This document shows positions 1-5,154 of a stretch of 5,477 nt of DNA, piece by piece; the first letter of the stretch is position 1; each line of letters opens with the position of its first letter. The stretch lies in assembly GCA_003170655.1 (NCBI GenBank), contig PMYY01000155.1:1-5477 (forward strand), read 5' to 3'. The notes below the pieces were generated by a model. That model was not told the origin of the DNA and did no database searches. It saw only the letters and a program-made list of their open reading frames with translations. A program made the position numbers and the translations under genes. This stretch comes from Nitrospiraceae bacterium (GTDB lineage: Bacteria > Nitrospirota > Thermodesulfovibrionia > Thermodesulfovibrionales > Dissulfurispiraceae).

Positions 1-819
1 ATGGGTGGCCTTAGAAAATATATGCCTCTGACTTTCTGGACATTCTTCATCGCTTCTCTCAGCATTGCGGGCATTCCGGGTTTTGCAGGTTTTTTCAGCA
101 AGGACGAAATCCTCTGGCTTGCGTTTAATGGGGGCACTGTCGGGAAAATTGTATGGGCCATGGGAACGCTGGTAGCGGGCCTCACTGCGTTCTACAGCTT
201 CAGGATAATATGGCTTGCCTTCTTCGGCTCATTCAGGGGCGGTCATGAGCTCGAGCATCATCTGCACGAATCGCCTTCGTCAATGACCGTTCCACTTCTA
301 ATCCTAGGGGTCGGGGCAATCGCTGCCGGCTGGATCGGCATATCTCCGCTTCTCGGCGGAAACAACTGGGTTGCGCACTTTCTCGCGCCGGCAGTGGGCC
401 ATCCGCACGTGCATGGCTCCCACACTGAGGAATGGATGGTCATGGGCATATCAGTGGCTGTCGCTGGCGCCGGAATTCTTGCATCGATGGTCTTTTATCT
501 CTGGCTGCCTGATTTGCCTGGAAAACTTTCCTTGAAACTTCGGTTTGTTCATAAGGTACTTTGGAACAAATATTATGTCGACGAACTCTACGATTTCATC
601 ATAGTGAGGCCGGTGATGTGGACCGCTACCAATATCCTGGTTGCTGTCACCGACGGCCAGATAATCGAAGGCATTGTGAACGGCATCCCGAGGAGGATAG
701 CCGCGTTTGGAGAGCAGATCAGAAAGGTCCAGAGCGGAAACCTTCAGCATTACGCTATAGGCATGTGCATTGGTTTCTTCGCTATCCTGACTCTCATTAT
801 GATAATTTTCACCAAGTAG
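1..819 (+). CDS. nuoL: NADH-quinone oxidoreductase subunit L, C-terminal part (5' end outside window)
   Basis: This is the distal antiporter-like subunit of the complex I membrane arm, which couples NADH oxidation and quinone reduction to proton pumping. The 272 visible residues begin at an internal Met in the family motif MGGLRK. By comparison with the E. coli protein, roughly 365 N-terminal residues lie left of the window. Lys34 in AGFFSKDEIL matches the essential TM12 lysine (E. coli Lys399). Further hydrophobic helices follow near residues 46-75, 96-115 and 145-169. The segment YYVDELYDFI (191-200) begins the long amphipathic lateral helix, which runs to about residue 240. A last membrane helix (250-270) anchors the C-terminus. 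A histidine-rich loop lies at 134-141. The stop is TAG, and nuoM follows after 42 bases in the same direction, so co-transcription is likely. Identity is clear from sequence and neighbours. Confidence 0.96.
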   Translation: MGGLRKYMPLTFWTFFIASLSIAGIPGFAGFFSKDEILWLAFNGGTVGKIVWAMGTLVAGLTAFYSFRIIWLAFFGSFRGGHELEHHLHESPSSMTVPLLILGVGAIAAGWIGISPLLGGNNWVAHFLAPAVGHPHVHGSHTEEWMVMGISVAVAGAGILASMVFYLWLPDLPGKLSLKLRFVHKVLWNKYYVDELYDFIIVRPVMWTATNILVAVTDGQIIEGIVNGIPRRIAAFGEQIRKVQSGNLQHYAIGMCIGFFAILTLIMIIFTK

Positions 820-849
820 AACGCAGACTTTCAGAAATTGACTAATTAC

Positions 850-856
850 AGGAGGA
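850..856 (+). promoter_or_regulatory. Strong ribosome binding site fixing the nuoM start
   Basis: AGGAGGA lies five bases before the ATG at 862. It is a near-perfect Shine-Dalgarno sequence and supports the upstream start, which gives NuoM an N-terminal extension. No comparable site precedes the in-frame Met codons at 919, 934 or 943, or the GTG near 1000 where a shorter NuoM would begin. Confidence 0.85.
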
Positions 857-861
857 CTTAA

Positions 862-2502
862 ATGGGGCATGCGAGCCACCCCGTAGAGACAGAAGCTCCG
901 GAATCAAACTTTCCTCTTATGAGGACAGTGGCCATGATTCCGATGCTCGCTCTGCTGATCTTTTTCGGTGCTGAAGTGGCAAGGAACCTGCACTATCCGG
1001 TGCTTTCAACTGTTATCTTTCTTCCCATTTTTGGCGCCATTGCAATCATCCTCATGAAGCGCGGCCATGAAGCTTTAGTAAGGTGGAGCGCCCTTCTAGT
1101 CAGCATAACAACTTTCCTGCTAAGTCTTCCTCTTTATACAAACTTCAACAAGGGCACCGCCGCAATGCAGTTCGTGGAACGTTCTTCTTGGATACGCACA
1201 TGGTCAATTGAGTATTTTATCGGGGTCGACGGTATAAGCGTGCTGTTCGTCCTTCTCTCCGCTTTGCTTACTATCCTCTGCGTGACCGTTTCCTGGACCA
1301 GCATTACGGAGCGGACTAAGGAGTTCTATGCTGCATTGCTGCTCCTAGAGGGTTTGATGATCGGGGTCTTCTGCAGCCTGGATCTATTCCTATTCTACAT
1401 GTTCTGGGAAGCCATGCTCATACCGATGTATCTTCTCATCGGCATCTGGGGCGGTCCGAACAGGATATATGCAGCCATCAAGTTTTTCCTCTTTACTCTT
1501 GTCGGAAGCGTGCTTATGCTGGTCGGAATAATAGTGCTTTACTTACATACGGACAGGTCTTTTGACATGCTCCGCATGATGTCTTCTCATTATCCGTATG
1601 ATCTCCAAATAATCCTTTTCTGGGCGTTCTTCGCCGCTTTCGCCGTAAAAGTGCCCATGTTTCCGGTCCACACATGGCTGCCGGATGCCCATACTGAAGC
1701 CCCTACTGCGGGCAGTGTAATCCTCGCAGGAATCCTCATTAAAATGGGGGCATACGGTTTCTTGAGATTCAGCATGCCAATGCTACCAGAGGCATCAAAG
1801 GCCCTGGCGCCTGCAATGATGGTCCTTTCCGTAATTGGTATCATTTACGGTGCTGTCATCTGTCTTGGGCAGACGGACCTAAAAAGACTGATAGCTTACA
1901 GTTCAGTCAGCCACATGGGGTTCGTAACACTCGGCATTTTTGCCCTTAATACCCAAGGAGTACAGGGCGGCATCCTTCAGATGATAAACCACGGTATCGT
2001 GACCGGCGGGCTCTTCCTTCTCATAGGGATCGTATATGAGCGCACACACACAAGGCGTATCGCTGATTATGGCGGTGCTGCAAGCGTCTTTCCTGTCTAC
2101 TCCGCCCTTTTCATGGTTTTTACACTTGCAGCAATCGGACTGCCCGGGACCAACGGGTTCATCGGTGAATTTCTCATCCTCCTTGGAGGGTTCACGGCTT
2201 CAAAGACGCTTGGGGTATTGGCAGCCACCGGCGTTATTATCGGTGCCGCTTACATGCTCTGGCTCTACCAGAATATCTTTTTTGTCAATACTAATCCGGC
2301 CCTCCTCGGCCATGGGTACCGCGATGTCGGGATGCGAGAGATGCTGACATTGCTCCCCTTGGTTGTCCTTGTCTTCTGGATAGGCGTATATCCCAATACT
2401 TTTCTTAGTTTCATGGATGTATCGGTCCAGGGCCTGCTGGAAAGAGTAAACAGCGCCGGGCAGGCAAATGTCGCTGCGCAGATCATAGAGGTGGTAAAAT
2501 GA
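862..2502 (+). CDS. nuoM: NADH-quinone oxidoreductase subunit M with N-terminal extension
   Basis: This is the middle antiporter-like proton-channel subunit of the complex I membrane arm. The 546 residues compare with about 509 in E. coli. Channel residues are intact: Glu183 in FWEAML (E. coli Glu144), Lys263 in AVKVPMFPVH (Lys234), Lys294 in ILIKMGAYG (Lys265), His351 and His377 (His322, His348), and Glu436 in NGFIGEF (Glu407). The constant offset of 29 from residue 263 onward supports the alignment. The family's usual first helix begins near residue 45 (YPVLSTVIFLPIFGA). Residues 1-44 are additional and contain a hydrophobic stretch at about 22-39 that could be another membrane helix. The start is fixed by AGGAGGA at 850-856. 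The stop overlaps the nuoN start by four bases, suggesting translational coupling. The family call is secure; the extension's role is unknown. Confidence 0.97.
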   Translation: MGHASHPVETEAPESNFPLMRTVAMIPMLALLIFFGAEVARNLHYPVLSTVIFLPIFGAIAIILMKRGHEALVRWSALLVSITTFLLSLPLYTNFNKGTAAMQFVERSSWIRTWSIEYFIGVDGISVLFVLLSALLTILCVTVSWTSITERTKEFYAALLLLEGLMIGVFCSLDLFLFYMFWEAMLIPMYLLIGIWGGPNRIYAAIKFFLFTLVGSVLMLVGIIVLYLHTDRSFDMLRMMSSHYPYDLQIILFWAFFAAFAVKVPMFPVHTWLPDAHTEAPTAGSVILAGILIKMGAYGFLRFSMPMLPEASKALAPAMMVLSVIGIIYGAVICLGQTDLKRLIAYSSVSHMGFVTLGIFALNTQGVQGGILQMINHGIVTGGLFLLIGIVYERTHTRRIADYGGAASVFPVYSALFMVFTLAAIGLPGTNGFIGEFLILLGGFTASKTLGVLAATGVIIGAAYMLWLYQNIFFVNTNPALLGHGYRDVGMREMLTLLPLVVLVFWIGVYPNTFLSFMDVSVQGLLERVNSAGQANVAAQIIEVVK

Positions 2503-3881
2503 ACATCCCATATCCCGATCTGACCCCTGTCATTCCGGAGATCATCATGGCCACCGTTGCCAGTTTACTGCTCCTTGCGGAATTGGTGGCCTCAAACAAA
2601 AGAGCTCTGGGGTATATCGGCATCGTCGTTGCTGCAATCGCCATTTACCTTTTACCCGCATGTAAGGGAGAGGCCTTCGGCGGCATGTTTATCAACGACA
2701 CCTTCAGCGTCTACTTCAAGACTATCTGTCTCATAAGCCTGATCCTGACGATACTAATTTCCCTTAAATACATTCAGGTCGAGCATGCAGATTTCGGAGA
2801 GTATTACAGCCTGCTGCTTTTTTCTACGACCGGGATGATGCTCATGGCCTCGGCCAGGGACTTCATCATAGTATTTTTAGGAATTGAACTCATGTCCCTG
2901 AGCCTGTACATTCTATGCGGGATCAAAAAACATGATCCCCGCTCTACAGAGGCTGCCATGAAATACTTTCTGCTCGGTGCCTTTTCCTCGGCACTGCTGC
3001 TGTACGGCATCTCGATGGTTTACGGGCTTACGACATCTACTGATATTTATCGTATCGCCGATTATCTGCGTCAGACGCCTCCGACACTTCCTCTCATGTT
3101 AAGTATGACACTAATAATTGTGGCCTTCTCATTCAAGATATCGGCGGTACCATTCCACATGTGGGCGCCCGATGTATACGAAGGTGCTCCGACTTCGATC
3201 ACCGCCTTCATGTCGACCGCCCCGAAAGCAGCTGCATTTGCCGTTCTTGGCAGGATATTCTTCACCGCCTTCCAGGCCTTTGAGCCCTACTGGACAACTA
3301 TCCTCATCGTCATTTCCATACTAACCATGGCGGTAGGAACTGTGATGGCCATCGTCCAGACCAATATCAAGAGAATGCTTGCATACTCGTCTATAGCACA
3401 TGCCGGATACATCCTGATCGCCATTGCCGTGGGAGGAAACGAGGCAATGAACGCCATGAAGGTTTATCTCCTCATCTATACTTTCATGAATCTGGGCGCT
3501 TTCGGCATCGTCATTCTTCTCGACAAGGGAGAAAATATTTCCGACTATAACGGTCTGTCAAAAAGCCACCCCTATGCGGCAGCTCTGATGCTGGTCTTCA
3601 TGTTTTCACTTGCCGGCATCCCTCCGACAGCCGGATTTATCGGTAAATTTTATATTTTCATGGCGGCAATTAATGCAGGATATACGTGGTTGGTCGCCAT
3701 CGCGGTCATATTTAGCGCCATTTCAGCATATTTCTACTTGCGGATCATTATGAACATGTACATGAAACCCCTTGGCGAGACGGTCGGCATAACACCATCA
3801 CTCGGCCTTGCTGCTGCTCTTTTTATTAGTGCTGTCATGATCTTCGTTATCGGCCTAGCTCCATCGGTAGTCCTGTTCTGA
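2499..3881 (+). CDS. nuoN: NADH-quinone oxidoreductase subunit N
   Basis: This is the proximal antiporter-like proton-channel subunit of complex I and normally the last gene of the nuo operon, as here. The 460 residues are somewhat fewer than the about 485 in E. coli and are almost wholly membrane helices. Key residues are Glu130 in GIELMSLS (E. coli Glu133), Lys213 in FKISAVPFH (Lys217), Lys243 in STAPKAAAF (Lys247) and Lys383 in GFIGKFYIF (Lys395). His301 in IAHAGY and the motif KRMLAYSS (291-298) are also typical. The ATG lies in the ATGA overlap with the nuoM stop. A GAGGTGG stretch inside the end of nuoM (2488-2494) can serve as ribosome binding site. A long hairpin follows seven bases after the TGA. 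Identity is secure. Confidence 0.97.
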   Translation: MNIPYPDLTPVIPEIIMATVASLLLLAELVASNKRALGYIGIVVAAIAIYLLPACKGEAFGGMFINDTFSVYFKTICLISLILTILISLKYIQVEHADFGEYYSLLLFSTTGMMLMASARDFIIVFLGIELMSLSLYILCGIKKHDPRSTEAAMKYFLLGAFSSALLLYGISMVYGLTTSTDIYRIADYLRQTPPTLPLMLSMTLIIVAFSFKISAVPFHMWAPDVYEGAPTSITAFMSTAPKAAAFAVLGRIFFTAFQAFEPYWTTILIVISILTMAVGTVMAIVQTNIKRMLAYSSIAHAGYILIAIAVGGNEAMNAMKVYLLIYTFMNLGAFGIVILLDKGENISDYNGLSKSHPYAAALMLVFMFSLAGIPPTAGFIGKFYIFMAAINAGYTWLVAIAVIFSAISAYFYLRIIMNMYMKPLGETVGITPSLGLAAALFISAVMIFVIGLAPSVVLF

Positions 3882-3887
3882 CAGATA

Positions 3888-3940
3888 GAAAGATCAAGCG
3901 AGCGGCACTGAATATCCAGATCGCCGTCGCTTGATCTTTC
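3888..3940. terminator. Long hairpin between convergent nuoN and usp, possible bidirectional terminator
   Basis: Bases 3888-3901 (GAAAGATCAAGCGA) are the exact reverse complement of 3927-3940, a perfect 14-bp stem. Inside it CGGC (3903-3906) can pair with GCCG (3923-3926), and a weak CTG/CAG pairing can close the tip. The right side ends in CTTTCTTATT, so the U-run is interrupted. The leftward reading is followed by TATCTGTC. The position after the last nuo gene and facing usp suggests ending transcription from both sides. It could instead be a dispersed intergenic repeat or an RNA-stabilising hairpin. The structure is certain; the function is inferred. Confidence 0.6.
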
Positions 3941-3991
3941 TTATTGCCGCATGTGATAGGTAAAGGTTATTTGCTACAGTATCTTATCTTA

Positions 3992-4441
3992 TTATTTGCC
4001 TTTTTGATTCTTTACCGTCAACACCGGGCGGTCAGAATTCCTGACCACTTTTTCTGCCGTACTCCCGAATATCACCCTGTCTAAGCCGCTTCGGCCTTGT
4101 GTCCCCATTACAATCAAATCTACGCCCTTTTCTTCAGCGAATTTCAGGATTTCCTCATAGGGGACACCCCTGACAACACTGCATTCAACATCGTTGAGTC
4201 CATCCCTCAACTCACCACCAAAATTTTCGAGTTCCTTTCTGGCGCCTTTCTCCATTTCGTCATACAAGGCATCGAACGAGACGTGAGGTATATTCAGCCC
4301 GGTCGACATGCTCATGTCGTAGATAACATGAAGCAGAAAGAGCTTTGCCTTATAGGATTTTGCGAGATCCACAGCATGCGGCAGTGCCGCCAGCGCGCCT
4401 TCGGTGAAGTCGGTAGGAAAAAGGATTTTCTTGATCTCCAT
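3992..4441 (-). CDS. Universal stress protein, UspA family, ATP-binding type
   Basis: This is a small cytoplasmic protein of 149 residues, a typical length for a single-domain Usp with an alpha/beta nucleotide-binding fold. It begins MEIKKILFPTDFTEGA, where Asp11 occupies the usual adenine-contact position. The C-terminal signature is complete: Gly113, Gly116, then nine residues, then Gly126-Ser127 (GTQGRSG through FGST), matching the G-2x-G-9x-G-S/T motif of ATP-binding members. A final strand, DRPVLTV, follows. The ATG at 4439-4441 is preceded on its own strand by TAAGGGGGA, about seven bases away. The gene converges with nuoN and diverges from the 6S RNA gene, so it is probably monocistronic. 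Usp proteins are linked to stress survival and starvation, but the exact role cannot be read from sequence. No specific Usp name is assigned. Confidence 0.93.
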   Translation of the reverse strand: MEIKKILFPTDFTEGALAALPHAVDLAKSYKAKLFLLHVIYDMSMSTGLNIPHVSFDALYDEMEKGARKELENFGGELRDGLNDVECSVVRGVPYEEILKFAEEKGVDLIVMGTQGRSGLDRVIFGSTAEKVVRNSDRPVLTVKNQKGK

Positions 4442-4470
4442 AAAAAGTCCCCCTTAGCTTTTTTACGATC

Positions 4471-4499
4471 AGTATACAGAACTTTTTCAAGTTTCCCAA
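4471..4499 (-). promoter_or_regulatory. Candidate promoter of the usp gene
   Basis: Read on the minus strand, TTGGGA (4499-4494) is separated by 17 bases from TATACT (4476-4471). These match the sigma-70 -35 and -10 boxes at four of six and five of six positions, with ideal spacing. Transcription would start near 4464, giving a short leader of about 23 bases that contains the ribosome binding site. This is prediction from sequence only. Confidence 0.55.
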
Positions 4500-4500
4500 G

Positions 4501-4515
4501 GATAATGGCATTATC
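4501..4515. repeat. Perfect palindrome with 7-bp arms upstream of the usp promoter, operator-like
   Basis: GATAATG-G-CATTATC has perfect 7-base arms around one central base. It sits directly upstream of the predicted usp -35 box and about 25 bases upstream of the 6S -35 box, in the divergent control region. Size and placement suit a dimeric regulator. AT-rich palindromes also arise by chance, and no regulator is encoded nearby. Confidence 0.4.
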
Positions 4516-4538
4516 AAAACGCTCCGTGAACATTATAG

Positions 4539-4568
4539 TTGCCTATATAGGTCATATTTTGTTATAAC
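4539..4568 (+). promoter_or_regulatory. Candidate sigma-70 promoter of the 6S RNA gene
   Basis: TTGCCT (4539-4544) and TATAAC (4563-4568) are separated by 18 bases. The expected start, about seven bases after the -10 box, is near 4575-4576. That coincides with the 5' end of the RNA inferred independently from base pairing (about 4577). A 10-base palindrome, CCTATATAGG (4542-4551), overlaps the -35 box and spacer. Confidence 0.65.
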
Positions 4569-4576
4569 AAGTATAG

Positions 4577-4759
4577 ATAGCTTGCCTGCCCTGTGCGTGA
4601 TTAAGCGAAAAAGTTGATCCCGGCAAGTTAGATCTTTAGGGAGTCGAGTAAGGTATTCGGTGTGCATGTCTCCCTTGCGGAGAAAGCCTAAGGCACCTTC
4701 AAGGCACCCACTTATAACAACGGGGATCTAATTTTTTGCTACACGGCAGGGTGGGTTAT
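4577..4759 (+). ncRNA. ssrS: 6S RNA (RNA polymerase-binding regulatory RNA)
   Basis: 6S RNA mimics an open promoter and sequesters housekeeping RNA polymerase, typically in stationary phase. The ends pair in a closing helix: 4577-4590 with 4745-4759 (one bulged G at 4751), a C-C mismatch, then 4592-4595 with 4740-4743. An inner helix pairs GATCCC (4616-4621) with GGGATC (4723-4728). Next comes a large bubble, then a terminal stem AGGGAG (4638-4643) with CTCCCT (4670-4675). The 3' side of the bubble carries GAAAGCCTAAGG (4682-4693) and GGCACCCACTT (4703-4713), resembling conserved 6S stretches as I recall them. The length of 183 nt fits the family. A promoter lies immediately upstream, and rny lies downstream, an arrangement I recall from other bacteria. 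No strong terminator is seen at the 3' end, so processing is likely. Ends are approximate to a few bases. Confidence 0.82.
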
Positions 4760-4953
4760 AATATTTGTCACATCATGTAAAGTTATTGGGTTTATAAATG
4801 CTGTTGATGCGGTGGCAGCGGTCGATAGTCGAATTACACAGGAAGATATAGAGGCGTGGGGTGTTGATAAAAGACATAATATACAGAGATATATCCAAGA
4901 GTCCCGGGAGATCAGAGCCGTATCTGCTCTGCCCCGCCTCTTCCCTCCGCCAT

Positions 4954-4971
4954 AAAGACCTTCGGGGCTTT
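4954..4971 (+). terminator. UUCG-tetraloop hairpin with U-run, possible weak terminator or attenuator
   Basis: AAAGACC and GGGCTTT pair around a UUCG loop closed by C-G, a very stable RNA tetraloop, with one A-G mismatch. The 3' arm ends CUUUUCC, giving only a short U-run. An upstream GCCCCG (4931-4936) can pair instead with CGGGGC (4963-4968), which would break this hairpin. It could end the 6S precursor transcript, attenuate transcription into rny, or be just a structural element. Confidence 0.35.
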
Positions 4972-5040
4972 TCCAGGTAATACTTCCTTTTTTCGCTATC
5001 CCCCCCATCCCGCATCAAGCCGCTTGCGCGTAGTGCAAGT

Positions 5041-5085
5041 TGCCGAAAGTAAAAGAGAGGTCCATTTAATAGCTATGCCGAAAGT
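5041..5085 (+). repeat. Pair of 10-base direct repeats in the rny leader
   Basis: TGCCGAAAGT occurs exactly at 5041-5050 and again at 5076-5085, with starts 35 bases apart. The first copy abuts the left arm of the long stem beginning at 5051, and the second lies in its loop. The copies could be a repeated protein- or RNA-binding site. The repeat is exact; any role is inferred. Confidence 0.5.
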
Positions 5086-5128
5086 CCTCATTCCTGTTCA
5101 CAATGCTATCTGCTCAAGCCTCTCTTTT
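5051..5128 (+). promoter_or_regulatory. Long-range stem just before the rny ribosome binding site
   Basis: AAAAGAGAGG (5051-5060) is the exact reverse complement of CCTCTCTTTT (5119-5128). Inside, ATAGC (5069-5073) can pair with GCTAT (5105-5109), leaving a loop of about 31 bases. The structure ends 12 bases before the GGAGGA at 5141-5146. It could hold the translation start accessible, act as an RNase site, or behave as a terminator-like element (stem ending in UUUU). The 10-bp pairing is seen; the function is inferred. Confidence 0.45.
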
Positions 5129-5154
5129 CATTACCATAGAGGAGGATACCAAAC

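Larger units (their letters stand above)
4760..5154 (+). other. Gene-free, structured stretch between 6S RNA and rny (probable rny leader)
   Basis: These 395 bases hold no convincing protein gene. The only long open frame (to TAA at 4953-4955) lacks an ATG and a ribosome binding site. Local hairpins are visible: CAGAGC/GCTCTG (4913-4931), AAAGACC-TTCG-GGGCTTT (4954-4971), GCTTGCGC-GTA-GTGCAAGT (5022-5040) and the long stem 5051-5128. The part from about 4921 to 5015 is pyrimidine-rich, with C7 at 5000-5006. I recognise no riboswitch class. No strong promoter is evident apart from a lone TATAAT at 4757-4762, so rny may be read from that site or by read-through from 6S. Confidence 0.5.

Noticed and set aside
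451..879. Minus-strand open frame opposite nuoL (142 codons)
   Set aside because: It lies wholly opposite a clearly conserved coding sequence, has no family-like motifs and no ribosome binding site. It is a shadow of nuoL.
862..2502. Extended NuoM as a sign of an unusual complex I with duplicated NuoM subunits (the 2M type reported in Nitrospira and others)
   Set aside because: Only one NuoM-type gene lies between nuoL and nuoN. The lateral helix region visible in NuoL shows no obvious lengthening. The rest of the operon is outside the window, so there is no evidence for it.
4097..4567. Plus-strand open frame opposite usp (156 codons)
   Set aside because: It is antisense to a gene with a complete ATP-binding signature, and its right end runs through the usp and 6S promoters and into the -10 box. 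It is not a credible gene.
4690..4708. Short direct repeat AAGGCACC twice within the 6S gene
   Set aside because: It lies in the bubble and is explained by the RNA's own structure. It is too short to support a separate element.
4577..4759. The same segment as SRP RNA, tmRNA or RNase P RNA
   Set aside because: The SRP GGAAGGAAGCAGCC-type core, the tmRNA tRNA-like ends and the conserved RNase P blocks are absent. The size and bubble fold fit 6S better.
4794..4850. Tiny leader peptide starting at the ATG at 4798 (about 17 codons)
   Set aside because: There is no Shine-Dalgarno sequence before it and no codon run that would suggest translational attenuation.
4739..5018. Two overlapping minus-strand open frames between 6S and rny (89 and 81 codons)
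   Set aside because: Composition is low in protein-like character, no convincing ribosome binding site is seen, and they overlap each other and the end of the 6S RNA.
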